Shown here piece after piece: positions 54,358 to 63,138 of a stretch of 64,000 nt of DNA. This DNA is from Saprospiraceae bacterium (GTDB lineage Bacteria > Bacteroidota > Bacteroidia > Chitinophagales > Saprospiraceae), in the NCBI GenBank assembly GCA_958295895.1, contig CATQHI010000011.1:124001-188000 (forward strand), read 5' to 3'. Each line of letters begins with the position of its first letter. Positions within the stretch are counted from its first letter, which is position 1. The notes under the pieces were generated by a model. The model saw only the letters and a list, made by a program, of their open reading frames with translations. It was not told the DNA's origin and ran no database searches. The position numbers were made by a program, and so were the translations under genes.

Positions 54358-54984
54358 CTAGAGTCCTTCAAGTAGGGCACGCAGGTTAGCGTAGATGGGT
54401 CCATCACCGCTCAGTACTTCGCTCACCCCGCACCACTGGGCCATCACGATGCCCTCGCCGGCCTCGGGGGTAAGTTCCAGCTGCTCGGTGGTCATCGCGA
54501 ACCAGTAGGTAGGCTTCAGGACGCGATTATCCTTGCTACTACGGTAGGTGTGGTAGGTGGTGGGCAGGGCCGGTCCGAGCTCGAGTTGCTCCACGCCGGT
54601 TTCCTCCTCGACCTCACGTAGGGCGGCCGTGGCGGGCGCCTCCCCGTCGTCGAGCTTTCCCTTCGGCAGGTCCCAGTAGTCGCGCCGGAAGATGAACAAT
54701 TGCTTGCCGTTCGTAACGTTAGTCACCACCCCACCGGCGGCCTCCACCCACTTGTAGTGACTGCGAAAGTCGTGCCAGAGCTGTTCTACATCGGGCGCGA
54801 CCAGCTCTACGGAGGTCACCTTAGGGCTGCTCTTTTCCAGGGTATCGGCGTAGTTGAGCAGGCTCTTCCGCTTGCCGCTATAGCGGGCGGTCAGGTGGGT
54901 GGTGGGGGGCTGGCCGTCGTGCATTGCCGGGCCACTTTCGGAGCGCAGCAGCAGCGGTTGGTCGTTGATATAGATTACGTACAT
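54358..54984 (-). CDS. NUDIX hydrolase with an N-terminal extension
   Basis: The Nudix box is complete: GKLDDGEAPATAALREVEEE followed by TGVE (residues about 112-135). The C-terminal part (PTYWFAMTTEQLELTPEAGE) fits the family. Before it lies a domain of about 85 residues (MYVIYINDQPLLLRSESGPA ... LLNYADTLEK) that is not part of the Nudix fold and is unknown to me. The enzyme hydrolyses nucleoside diphosphate derivatives; substrate unknown. The start at 54984 lies only 21 bases from the divergent pyrE start, so the two promoters must overlap the opposite coding regions. Confidence 0.88.
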   Translation of the reverse strand: MYVIYINDQPLLLRSESGPAMHDGQPPTTHLTARYSGKRKSLLNYADTLEKSSPKVTSVELVAPDVEQLWHDFRSHYKWVEAAGGVVTNVTNGKQLFIFRRDYWDLPKGKLDDGEAPATAALREVEEETGVEQLELGPALPTTYHTYRSSKDNRVLKPTYWFAMTTEQLELTPEAGEGIVMAQWCGVSEVLSGDGPIYANLRALLEGL

Positions 54985-55005
54985 TGGCGCGAAAAGTACG
55001 ACCCT

Positions 55006-55644
55006 ATGGACACTTCCCGCCACGTTGCGCGCCGCCTGCTCGAGGTCGGGGCGGTGAAGTTACAGCCCGGCGAGCCCTTTACCTGGGCCAGCGGACTGCG
55101 CTCGCCGATCTACTGCGATAACCGGGTACTACTCTCCTTTCCAGCCATCCGTACGGAAATTATCCAGGCACTGGGCGGGGTCGCCGGTGCAATCCAGGGG
55201 GTGGAGGGAATAGCCGGCGTAGCGACTGCCGGCATACCCCACGGGGCCCTGCTCGCCGATCGCCTTCAGCTTCCGTTCATTTATATTCGCAGCTCGGCCA
55301 AGGAGCACGGACGTCGCAACCGGATCGAGGGCCGCATTACCCCCGGCCACCGCTACCTGGTGGTGGAGGATTTGATTTCTACGGGCGGGAGTAGCCTACA
55401 GGCTGTAGAAGCGCTAAGGGCCGCCGGGGGGGTAGCCGCGGCCACCGTAGCAATATTTACTTACGGTTTTCCCGCCGCGCAGCGTGCCTTCGAGCGGGCC
55501 GACGTTCACCTGCATACCCTAAGCAACTATGCGGTCCTACTGGAGGAAGCGCGGGCCAGCGGGAGCATTTCGGCCGCTGAGGCCACGGCGCTGGCCGACT
55601 GGCGGCAGGACCCCCGCGCCTGGAGTGAGAACTTTTCGGCCTGA
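55006..55644 (+). CDS. pyrE: Orotate phosphoribosyltransferase
   Basis: FTWASGLRSPIYCDNRVLLS at residues 24-43, GIPHGALLADRLQLPFIYIR, KEHGRRNRIEG and the PRPP-binding loop LVVEDLISTGGSS identify OPRTase, which makes OMP from orotate and PRPP in pyrimidine synthesis. The 212-residue length is normal. I chose the ATG at 55006; an open frame continues upstream through the NUDIX gene but is antisense to it. The gene has no pyrimidine-pathway neighbours. Confidence 0.96.
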   Translation: MDTSRHVARRLLEVGAVKLQPGEPFTWASGLRSPIYCDNRVLLSFPAIRTEIIQALGGVAGAIQGVEGIAGVATAGIPHGALLADRLQLPFIYIRSSAKEHGRRNRIEGRITPGHRYLVVEDLISTGGSSLQAVEALRAAGGVAAATVAIFTYGFPAAQRAFERADVHLHTLSNYAVLLEEARASGSISAAEATALADWRQDPRAWSENFSA

Positions 55645-55714
55645 GCTGCGCTCCTTTGTATAAGTTTTTGCGTTTTTTGCTTCGACGCTTTTTTGGACAA
55701 ACCACTACACCCCA

Positions 55715-56800
55715 ATGACCATATTGAACGAGCAGGCCGAGGCCTTCCTGCACCGCTATTTAAATAATGCATCCCCTACCGGCTTCGAGTCCGCCGGTCA
55801 GCAGATCTGGCTTGACTACCTGCGCCCCTACGTAGACGAGGTTGCGCTTGACACCTACGGCACCGCCTACGGCATCATCAATCCCGGCCGCGACTACCGC
55901 GTGGTCATCGAGGGCCACGCCGACGAGATCAGCTGGTTCGTGCACTACATCACCGATGCCGGTCACCTGTACGTGATCCGCAATGGCGGCAGCGACCACA
56001 CCATTGCCCCCTCCAAGCGTGTCAACATTCACAGTGATAAGGGGATCGTGCGTGGCGTATTCGGCTGGCCGGCCATCCACACCCGGCGCGGCGAGGACGC
56101 CAAGTTGCAACCTAAGTTGGAAAACATCTTCATCGACGTTGGAGCCAAGGACAAGGACGAGGTGCTCGACATGGGCATCCACGTCGGCAGCGTCATCACC
56201 TACCCCGACGAGCTGGAGGTTATGAACGACCGCTACTACTGCGGTCGCGCCCTGGACAACCGCATGGGGGGCTTCTGCATCGCTCAGGTGGCCCGCCTGC
56301 TTCAGGAGCGTAGTATCGAGCTGCCCTTCTCGCTCTACGTCGTCAACTCGGTGCAGGAGGAGGTCGGCCTGCGCGGCGCCCAGATGATCACCGACCGGAT
56401 CAAGCCGCAGGTGGCCATCGTGACCGACGTTACGCACGATACCACCACCCCCATGCTCGACAAAAAGAAGGTGGGTGACGTGAAGGCCGGTAATGGACCC
56501 AGCGTGACCTATGCTCCGGCGGTGCACAATAAGCTGCTGGGCCTCATTATTGCTGCGGCCGCCGAGCGAGATATCTCGATACAGCGCGAGGCAAGTAGCC
56601 GGGCTACCGGCACGGATACCGATGCCTTTGCCTATTCTAACGGAGGGGTGGCCTCGGCCCTGATCAGTCTGCCGCTGAAGTACATGCATACGACGGTGGA
56701 GATGGCGGCGAAGAGTGACGTGGAGGGGGTCATCGAGCTCATCCTAGCGAGCCTTACGAAGATTGAGGACGGAATGAGTTTTAACTACTTTGAGGTGTAG
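55715..56800 (+). CDS. M42-family aminopeptidase
   Basis: Metal ligands of the M42 (glutamyl aminopeptidase / tetrahedral aminopeptidase) family are all present: VVIEGHADEISW, GRALDNRMGG, NSVQEEVGLRG (catalytic Glu pair), VTDVTHDTTTP and LKYMHTTVE. An insert of the expected size sits between the first two motifs. It would trim peptides in the cytosol as a large oligomer. It follows pyrE by 70 bases and is followed 15 bases on by the UbiA-like gene. Confidence 0.92.
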   Translation: MTILNEQAEAFLHRYLNNASPTGFESAGQQIWLDYLRPYVDEVALDTYGTAYGIINPGRDYRVVIEGHADEISWFVHYITDAGHLYVIRNGGSDHTIAPSKRVNIHSDKGIVRGVFGWPAIHTRRGEDAKLQPKLENIFIDVGAKDKDEVLDMGIHVGSVITYPDELEVMNDRYYCGRALDNRMGGFCIAQVARLLQERSIELPFSLYVVNSVQEEVGLRGAQMITDRIKPQVAIVTDVTHDTTTPMLDKKKVGDVKAGNGPSVTYAPAVHNKLLGLIIAAAAERDISIQREASSRATGTDTDAFAYSNGGVASALISLPLKYMHTTVEMAAKSDVEGVIELILASLTKIEDGMSFNYFEV

Positions 56801-56814
56801 CTACCTTAGCGGCC

Positions 56815-57621
56815 ATGCGCCATCCACTGCTGACCTGGCTCTTCTACGGGCATGTGTGGATCGCGCTGGCGGCCCTGGCACTGTGCTGGCAGACTACGTA
56901 CCTAGTAACTGGTGACCGTGGGCTCTACCCCTGTCACTACTTCGTATTCTTCGCTACGCTGGGGGTATACACTACACACCGTGCGCTGAGCTACCGACGG
57001 GCGCTTGGACAGCCTACGGGGCGGCGGTATAGGCTAATGCGTAGTCATCCGGTGGCATCGGCGCTGGTAGCGGTGGTCAGTCTCACGGTGGCGCTGGCCC
57101 TAGCCACCCAGTTTCCACTAGCTGCCTTCTGGCCGGTAGTATTTGCTCTACCCTTCACCTTTTTCTACCTCATCCCGCTCTTTCCGGGCGGACCGCGGCT
57201 GCGTGACCTACCCTACCTGAAGGTGGTGTGGGTAGCGCTGGCCTGGACACTGATGACGGACACCTTCGCAGCGGGGGCGGCGGGGGGGTGGCGTGCCGAG
57301 ACCCTGATTCGCCTGGTGTTAATTTTAGCCGTCGCCCTGCTATTCGATACCCGGGACGTAGACCTGGACCGGCGGCAGGGCGTACGCACGCTGGCGGCGG
57401 AGCGGCCGGCGCTGACGCGACAGCTTGCCGTGTTCCTACTTGCGCTATGTGGGGCAGTGGGTCTGCTTGTGTATCCCTCTGCACAGAGTGGTCCGTTACT
57501 GGTCGCGTACGGGCTGGGGGCGGCAATTGGAACCGTTACCCGAGCGAGTTGGGGGGAGGACTATTACGCGGTATACGTCAATGGCATACTCCTGCTGCCG
57601 CCACTCAGTCTTTTACTCTAA
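56815..57621 (+). CDS. UbiA-like multi-pass membrane protein, first Asp motif missing
   Basis: About eight membrane segments are visible. A loop reading LLFDTRDVDLDRRQGVRTLA matches the second Asp-rich motif of UbiA prenyltransferases. The first motif, normally NDxxDxxxD, is not found where expected (FVFFATLGVYTTHRALSYRR). Similar degenerate members occur in Bacteroidota; whether they transfer prenyl groups is unclear. It ends nine bases inside the gluconokinase gene, tail to tail. Confidence 0.6.
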   Translation: MRHPLLTWLFYGHVWIALAALALCWQTTYLVTGDRGLYPCHYFVFFATLGVYTTHRALSYRRALGQPTGRRYRLMRSHPVASALVAVVSLTVALALATQFPLAAFWPVVFALPFTFFYLIPLFPGGPRLRDLPYLKVVWVALAWTLMTDTFAAGAAGGWRAETLIRLVLILAVALLFDTRDVDLDRRQGVRTLAAERPALTRQLAVFLLALCGAVGLLVYPSAQSGPLLVAYGLGAAIGTVTRASWGEDYYAVYVNGILLLPPLSLLL

Positions 57622-58944
57622 CCCCCGCACGGCAATCAACGCTGCTCCGAAGGCACTGGCCTGCGGCGTGTGCGCCACTTCCACGCGCCGGCCCGACCGC
57701 TCGGCTAGGAGGTCTACCCATCCCGCCGAACGGGTAAAGCCGCCGCTGGCGTAGATGATCTCCGAGGGGCAGGTGGCCGCCTCCAGCTGGCGGAGGATTT
57801 CGATCACATTGTCGGTCACGCCGAGCAGCACGGCACGGGCTAGGTCTACCGGTTTATGGTGTCCGCGCAAATGCTGAAAGCCTGCCGTGGCCAGGGCATC
57901 CCAGATCGGGGCCCGCTCCCCGTAGAGGTAAGGAGTGAATCGCAGATCGGTATCGGGTGCGGCTACGGCCGCCTCGATCATTGCGCCGATTGAAGGAAAA
58001 TGTCCCCGGAGTAGTTCGTAGGTCCACTCCAGCACCTTACCGCCATTATTGGTGGCCCCCCCCAGCACGGCGTAGTCATCGAACAGAAGGTAGTTGAATA
58101 ACTGGTGCTCGGTATCCCCCTGTAGCCCCCGGTGGGTGGCCCGCACCGCACCGCTGGTGCCGATGGTGAGCGAAACCTTGCCGGGCTCCAGTAGTCCGCT
58201 ACCTAGATTGGCCAGACAGCCATCGGAGCCGCCGATAAAAAGAGCCACCTCCCCTACCCCGAGCCGCTCGGCTACCTCAGCGCGCCAACTGAGCCGGGTA
58301 ATAGCCGGTACTACGCGGGGTAGCTGCAGGGCAAGTGCATGGTCGTCGCCGGCTAGGCGCAGGGCATCTTGGTCCCAGTCGCGGCCGGCAAGATTAAGTA
58401 ATCCCGTGGCGCTGGCTAGTTGCTCGTCCAGCAGCCGTCCAGCCGTGGTCCATCGGTCAATGAGGTACGACTTTAGGTCCGCGAGGTAGGTAGCCGCCGC
58501 CAGTCGTTCGGGGTGTGCCCGGGCTAGCCACCGCAACTTGACCAGGGGCGACATGGGGTGAACGGGGGTACCGGTACGTCGTAGCAGGTCGCGCCGTAGC
58601 GTCTCGTTGAAATCTTCCATCACCGCCTGTGCGCGTACATCGGCCCAGGTAAGGATCGGCCCCAGGGCCTGGCCCTCCGCGTCGAGTAGCAGTACCCCGT
58701 GCATGGGGCAGCTGATGCTCATGCCGCGGGGTGGTGTGGGTAGGGCGGCCAGTAACTCCTGAATTAGCCGCTCCGCCACCGCTACGATCTCCTCTACGTG
58801 CTGCACGGCCGCTCCCGGCTCCGGGTGGTGCAGGGGGTAGGCACCACTGCGCTCTTTGACCAGGATACCATCGGCGGTGAAGGCTCCGATTTTGGCGGAG
58901 GTGGTGCCGAGATCAAGGCCGAGGTAGCGGGGGGCGGGGGGCAT
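57613..58944 (-). CDS. FGGY-family carbohydrate kinase, probably gluconokinase
   Basis: The N-terminal signature GLDLGTTSAKIGAF binds phosphate, and TGTPVHPMSPLVKLRWLA is the motif I associate with gluconate kinases of the FGGY family rather than xylulokinases. SLTIGTSGAVRATH and GGATNNGGKVLEW follow in the second domain. It would phosphorylate gluconate or a related sugar in the cytosol, linking to the lactonase and UxuA activities elsewhere in the window. At 443 residues it is slightly short for the family, trimmed at the C-terminus. The ATG is embedded in a variant of the GC-rich repeat. Confidence 0.8.
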   Translation of the reverse strand: MPPAPRYLGLDLGTTSAKIGAFTADGILVKERSGAYPLHHPEPGAAVQHVEEIVAVAERLIQELLAALPTPPRGMSISCPMHGVLLLDAEGQALGPILTWADVRAQAVMEDFNETLRRDLLRRTGTPVHPMSPLVKLRWLARAHPERLAAATYLADLKSYLIDRWTTAGRLLDEQLASATGLLNLAGRDWDQDALRLAGDDHALALQLPRVVPAITRLSWRAEVAERLGVGEVALFIGGSDGCLANLGSGLLEPGKVSLTIGTSGAVRATHRGLQGDTEHQLFNYLLFDDYAVLGGATNNGGKVLEWTYELLRGHFPSIGAMIEAAVAAPDTDLRFTPYLYGERAPIWDALATAGFQHLRGHHKPVDLARAVLLGVTDNVIEILRQLEAATCPSEIIYASGGFTRSAGWVDLLAERSGRRVEVAHTPQASAFGAALIAVRGLE

Positions 58945-58951
58945 GGGTGCA
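58929..58951 (-). repeat. Dispersed GC-rich repeat, copy 10 (variant at a start codon)
   Basis: On the minus strand TGCACCCATGCCCCCCGCCC, where CATG replaces CGCG and makes the gluconokinase start codon. The match is looser than in the other copies. Confidence 0.4.
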
Positions 58952-58979
58952 AGGTACGGCAGACGGGTCGCTACGGGCT

Positions 58980-59064
58980 AGGACCTCGAAGCGTCTCTTG
59001 CGCCTGCGCTTGGGACCTTTGAGGGTCCGGTTGAATTGCGACCCGACCGGACCCTTCGAGGTCC
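58980..59064 (+). repeat. CCGGACCC-type REP-like hairpin cluster B
   Basis: Three units: reverse at 58980-58995, reverse at 59013-59030 (its complement CCGGACCCTCAAAGGTCC differs from the 32731 unit by one base), and forward CCGGACCCTTCGAGGTCC at 59047-59064. The second and third form an inverted pair. The cluster lies 42 bases before the S9 peptidase ATG. Confidence 0.7.
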
Positions 59065-59093
59065 TCGCTACCCGAGCCGACCCAACCATTCCG

Positions 59094-59101
59094 TATTTTC
59101 G
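59094..59101 (+). promoter_or_regulatory. -7-like element of the S9 peptidase gene
   Basis: TATTTTCG matches TANNTTTG in seven of eight bases and ends four bases before the ATG. Confidence 0.35.
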
Positions 59102-59105
59102 CCCC

Positions 59106-61856
59106 ATGAAGCTGCCCCCCTACCCCCTCACGCTACTGACCCTCCTCCTAGTCTGCACCTGCGTACGCGCCCAAAAATCCCTCACGGTGGCCGACATGCA
59201 GGCCTGGAAAGAGCTGCGTGGAGAAGCCCTGAGTGCCGACGGCAAGTATGTCGTGTACCGCCTGGAACCAGACCTGGGCGATAGTCAGACCGTGCTCTAC
59301 GACGTGGACAACGCCCGCGAACAACACTTCCCCCGCCTGGTAGATGCTCAGTTTACCTACGACGGGCAGTACTTGGTAGGGATGCTTAAGCCCACGCGCG
59401 ATACGGTACTGCACTACAAGCGCTTAGAGGAAGCGAAAAAACTCAAAGAAATGGACACCCTGGTGGTCTACACCCTGGCCACGCAGCAGCAGCAACGGTA
59501 CCCGGGGGTGTATGAGGTAAAGCTAAGTGAGCGCTCCGCCGACGTGTTTGCCTACACGACGGCCTCCCTCCTGCCCGATAGCCTACGTAAGGACCTCAAC
59601 GAGGAGGCCCGCCGACTGGTGGTCCGCCGCTTCGCTAATCCCGATAGCTTCTACCTGGAGGGGGTGATGGACTTCCGCGTGGCCCGCGACCGTCCCATCG
59701 TGGTAGCCCAGCGGACGGCCAAGGACAGCACCTGGACCGACGGTGTATTGCGTATCGACCCCGCCGATCTGGAGTGGCAGAACCTGAGCACCGGACCGGC
59801 GAACTACGCCGGCCTCACCGTGAGCTACGACGGCAACCACGTCGCCTTTCTCAGTAGTGAAAAGGACGACGAACACAAGCAGCCCCCCTTTCAGCTCCAC
59901 TACTGGTCGGCGGGCAGCGACTCGGCCTACATCGTGACCGGGCGCGATATGGCCTGGCTGCCCCGCGGCTACCGGATCAGCGACGACCGGCGGCCGGAGT
60001 TTAGCGCCGACGGGAAGTACCTCTTCTTCGGTACCACGCCGCGGCGGCCGGAGCTCGACAGCACGGACCTGGCCGATGAGCTAGCCGACGTAGAGGTATG
60101 GACCACCGACGATCCCCTGCTCTACACCCAACAGAACAATCAACTGGAACAGGACCGCAAATTCACCTATCTGGCCGTGTACCGTACCGGTATCGACGAA
60201 TTTGACCAACTGGCTACTACAGACTATCCGGAAAGCAGCCGACCCGAAGAGGGCAAGGGCAATTATGTAATGCTGTACAACGACAGCCCCTACGCCAAGC
60301 AGACGATGTGGGAGGGCGGTCCGGCGGCGCGGGATATCGTGCTGGTCGATCTGCGCAGCGGTGAGCGTACCAAGATGGTGCGGGGCGAACGGGGCTACTA
60401 CGACTGGTCGCCGGAGGGCAAGTACGTAAGCTGGTACAATCCGGGCGACTCGGTCTACCGCGCCTACGACGTAGCGCGCAAAAGCCTGGCCACCCTCACC
60501 TCCCGCGACATCGGCACCTTCTACGATGAGCGCAACGACCAGCCCAATGACCCCTCTCCCTACGGCGTGGCCGGCTGGACGGAAGACGATGAGTCCCTGA
60601 TCGTATATGACCGCTACGATCTCTGGCAGCTCGATCCCGACGGCACTGATGCCCCCGAACGACTCACTGAGGGGCGCGAGCGGGGGGTGGAATACCGCTA
60701 CCAGGACCTTGACCCCGAACGCCAGTCCCTCGATGAGACCATGGTATTGACCACCCAGGTCGACAGCAATTACTACGGCGGCTTCGCCCTACTGGAGAAT
60801 GGAAAGGTAAGCGAGCAGGCCAGCGGCCCCTACGTCTACAACGACTTCCGCAAAGCCCGGCGGGCCGAGCGCTATTTCTACACCCGCGAGAGCTACACCG
60901 ACTACCCCAACCTGCGACTGACCGACGCCCTCGCCGGCGAGGCTACCGTGATCTCCGACGCCAATCCGCAGCAAGCTGACTTCAACTGGGGCACCGTAGA
61001 GGAGTACCGCTGGATCGACCACGAGGGCCGCGAGCTACGCGGCATACTGGTCAAACCGGAGGGCTTCGACTCCACCCGGCAGTACCCCCTGATCGTCAAC
61101 TTTTACGAGCGCAGCAGCGAAGGGATCTTCCGCCACCGTACCCCCGTGCCCGGCCGTAGCTCCATCAATTATCCGCACTACGCCAGCCGTGGCTACGTGG
61201 TTTTCAACCCCGATGTCGTGTACCGCGAGGGCTACCCCGGCGAGAGTGCCTACAACTGCGTGATGAGCGGCGTTAGTAGTCTGCTCATGCACGGCTACAT
61301 TGATAAGGATCGCATCGGACTACAGGGCCACAGCTGGGGCGGCTACCAGGCCGCTTACCTAGCTACAAAGACCGATCTGTTCGCTGCCATCGAATCCGGC
61401 GCACCGGTAGTCAATATGTTCTCCGCCTACGGGGGCATTCGCTGGGGCACGGGCCTGAGCCGGCAGTTCCAGTACGAGCGCACCCAGAGCCGCATCGGCG
61501 GCACCCCCTGGCAGTACCCCCTGCGCTACCTCGAAAACTCCCCCATCTTCACCACCGATAAGGTCAACACCCCCGTCCTGATCCTGCACAACGACGGGGA
61601 CGGGGCCGTACCCTGGTACCAGGGCATCGAGTGGTTCACCGCCCTACGCCGTCTGGGCAAACCCGCCTGGTTCCTGAACTACCGGGGCGAGCCGCACTGG
61701 CCGGTCAAAGTGCCTAACCGTGCTGATTTTCAAACGCGTATGGCCCAGTTTTTCGATCACTACTTACTGGGACAGCCCATGCCGGTGTGGATGCGGAAGG
61801 GCGTAAGCCCGCTCGAGCGCGGGATCGATCAAAACCTGGAGTTGACGGCAGAATAA
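59106..61856 (+). CDS. Secreted S9-family (prolyl oligopeptidase) serine peptidase
   Basis: A signal peptide (MKLPPYPLTLLTLLLVCTCV) precedes a long beta-propeller and a C-terminal alpha/beta-hydrolase domain with the catalytic triad: GHSWGGYQ (Ser near 742), NDGDGAVPW (Asp near 831) and GEPHWP (His near 861). It would cleave short peptides in the periplasm or at the cell surface. The 916-residue length is large for the family because of an extended propeller. The ATG at 59106 follows a -7-like box; the 53 open codons upstream are repeat sequence. It ends two bases before the birA stop. Confidence 0.9.
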   Translation: MKLPPYPLTLLTLLLVCTCVRAQKSLTVADMQAWKELRGEALSADGKYVVYRLEPDLGDSQTVLYDVDNAREQHFPRLVDAQFTYDGQYLVGMLKPTRDTVLHYKRLEEAKKLKEMDTLVVYTLATQQQQRYPGVYEVKLSERSADVFAYTTASLLPDSLRKDLNEEARRLVVRRFANPDSFYLEGVMDFRVARDRPIVVAQRTAKDSTWTDGVLRIDPADLEWQNLSTGPANYAGLTVSYDGNHVAFLSSEKDDEHKQPPFQLHYWSAGSDSAYIVTGRDMAWLPRGYRISDDRRPEFSADGKYLFFGTTPRRPELDSTDLADELADVEVWTTDDPLLYTQQNNQLEQDRKFTYLAVYRTGIDEFDQLATTDYPESSRPEEGKGNYVMLYNDSPYAKQTMWEGGPAARDIVLVDLRSGERTKMVRGERGYYDWSPEGKYVSWYNPGDSVYRAYDVARKSLATLTSRDIGTFYDERNDQPNDPSPYGVAGWTEDDESLIVYDRYDLWQLDPDGTDAPERLTEGRERGVEYRYQDLDPERQSLDETMVLTTQVDSNYYGGFALLENGKVSEQASGPYVYNDFRKARRAERYFYTRESYTDYPNLRLTDALAGEATVISDANPQQADFNWGTVEEYRWIDHEGRELRGILVKPEGFDSTRQYPLIVNFYERSSEGIFRHRTPVPGRSSINYPHYASRGYVVFNPDVVYREGYPGESAYNCVMSGVSSLLMHGYIDKDRIGLQGHSWGGYQAAYLATKTDLFAAIESGAPVVNMFSAYGGIRWGTGLSRQFQYERTQSRIGGTPWQYPLRYLENSPIFTTDKVNTPVLILHNDGDGAVPWYQGIEWFTALRRLGKPAWFLNYRGEPHWPVKVPNRADFQTRMAQFFDHYLLGQPMPVWMRKGVSPLERGIDQNLELTAE

Positions 61857-61857
61857 G

Positions 61858-62631
61858 CTAGGCGAGCCAGCGTACCTCCTGCTGGGCGAATCGATGGCTA
61901 GTAGTCTCAGTTTGCAGGAGTAGACGACCGTCCGCCTCCACCCCCTCCACCCTGGCTCGTAGCTGTTCTCCGGTAGCTATAACTTCGAAGGTCACCCACT
62001 CACCCCGCCGGTGCAATCTCTCCTGGTAGGCCTGGTGCAGTTCGGAGTGGCGCCGGGTAGCCAGCAGCTCGTACCTCGCGCTAAGGGCATCAAAAAGAGT
62101 AGTTTGCACCGCTGCAAGGCTCAGTGGCTTTCCAAGGTACTGCGACAGGGAGGTGGCGCTACGGGCTAGCGGCTCCGGGAAGTCTCGTTCGTTCACGTTG
62201 AGGCCGATGCCCGCCACGGTCCACTGCAGCTGCGTGCCCCGCAACCCATTTTGTAGCAGGATACCGGCAATTTTTTGCCGCCCGACGTACACATCGTTGG
62301 GCCACTTCACGGCCACTTCCCCTTCTGGTAAGTAAGTCTGCACAGTACTGGCTACGGCTAGGGCGACAAACTGAGTAAGCGGAAGTAGATGGTCGACTGT
62401 CAGTCGGTCAGGCCGCAGCAGAACGCTGAGAGTCAAATTGGCACCCGGACTGCTGTGCCAGCGGTTGTGTCCCTGTCCGCGACCGGCTGACTGGGAGTGA
62501 GTGGTATAGACGGCTCCGTGGGGCGGCGGCGCGCCGGTGCCAAGGTCCTCGAGTAAGGCAAGGTTAGTGGAGGCTACGCGACTAAATGCCCTGGCAACTT
62601 TAGGAACCAGCACTCTGTTTTGACTGTACAT
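61858..62631 (-). CDS. birA: Biotin-[acetyl-CoA carboxylase] ligase
   Basis: QSAGRGQGHNRWHSSPGANL is a form of the biotinoyl-AMP loop, and AVKWPNDVYVGRQKIAGILL plus VAGIGLNVNERDFP complete the catalytic domain; a short SH3-like C-terminal part follows. There is no N-terminal HTH, so it is a class I ligase that attaches biotin but does not regulate transcription. It is read divergently from rsfS with a gap of about 90 bases. Confidence 0.94.
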   Translation of the reverse strand: MYSQNRVLVPKVARAFSRVASTNLALLEDLGTGAPPPHGAVYTTHSQSAGRGQGHNRWHSSPGANLTLSVLLRPDRLTVDHLLPLTQFVALAVASTVQTYLPEGEVAVKWPNDVYVGRQKIAGILLQNGLRGTQLQWTVAGIGLNVNERDFPEPLARSATSLSQYLGKPLSLAAVQTTLFDALSARYELLATRRHSELHQAYQERLHRRGEWVTFEVIATGEQLRARVEGVEADGRLLLQTETTSHRFAQQEVRWLA

Positions 62632-62724
62632 TTCCTGGGGGAATGGTTTTTGCTACCTTACAGTACCCAAAGTATCAGTTTGAATACATCCACAACGACT
62701 ACGCGTAAGGCGCTGAGCCCGAAT

Positions 62725-63072
62725 ATGGAACAGCGGCTGGACGTGATTCTGGACAGCATCCAGGACATCAAAGGTAAAAATATCGTGCGCCTCGATCTGC
62801 GCAAGCTCGACGACCGGCCGGCGGAGTTCTTCTTCATCTGCGAGGGAGAGTCTACCACCCAGGTCCGGGCCATCGCCGAGAATGTACACCGGCGCATGAA
62901 ACACGAGCTCGGAGAGATCACCAAAAACCCCATCGGCAGCCGTCCGGCTAACTGGGTATGTCTGGATTACTTCGACACCGTAGTACACATTTTTTACCCC
63001 GAGACCCGGGCCTTCTACCAGATCGAGGAGCTGTGGAGCGATGCCGATTCTACCGAATACGAGAGTGCCTAA
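62725..63072 (+). CDS. rsfS: Ribosome silencing factor
   Basis: SIQDIKGKNIVRLDLRKLDD, AEFFFICEGESTTQVRAIAE and WVCLDYFDTVVHIFYPETRA are the RsfS (Iojap/DUF143) hallmarks. It binds L14 and blocks subunit joining in starved cells. I took the ATG at 62725 (MEQRLDVILDSIQD); a TTG at 62680 would add 15 residues (MNTSTTTTRKALSP) and sits right after TATCAGTTTG, so it could be the true, leaderless start. ftsH follows 66 bases on, as in other Bacteroidota. Confidence 0.92.
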   Translation: MEQRLDVILDSIQDIKGKNIVRLDLRKLDDRPAEFFFICEGESTTQVRAIAENVHRRMKHELGEITKNPIGSRPANWVCLDYFDTVVHIFYPETRAFYQIEELWSDADSTEYESA

Positions 63073-63138
63073 GGGCCGCTCGTCCAAAATATGTGCGGCC
63101 CGCCAACGAAAAGCACTTCCGCACGTTAGCCATAAGAT

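Noticed and set aside
55760-56689. A 309-codon minus-strand open frame inside the M42 peptidase gene
   Set aside because: Antisense to a complete M42 ligand set; composition is that of a shadow frame and no domain is recognisable.
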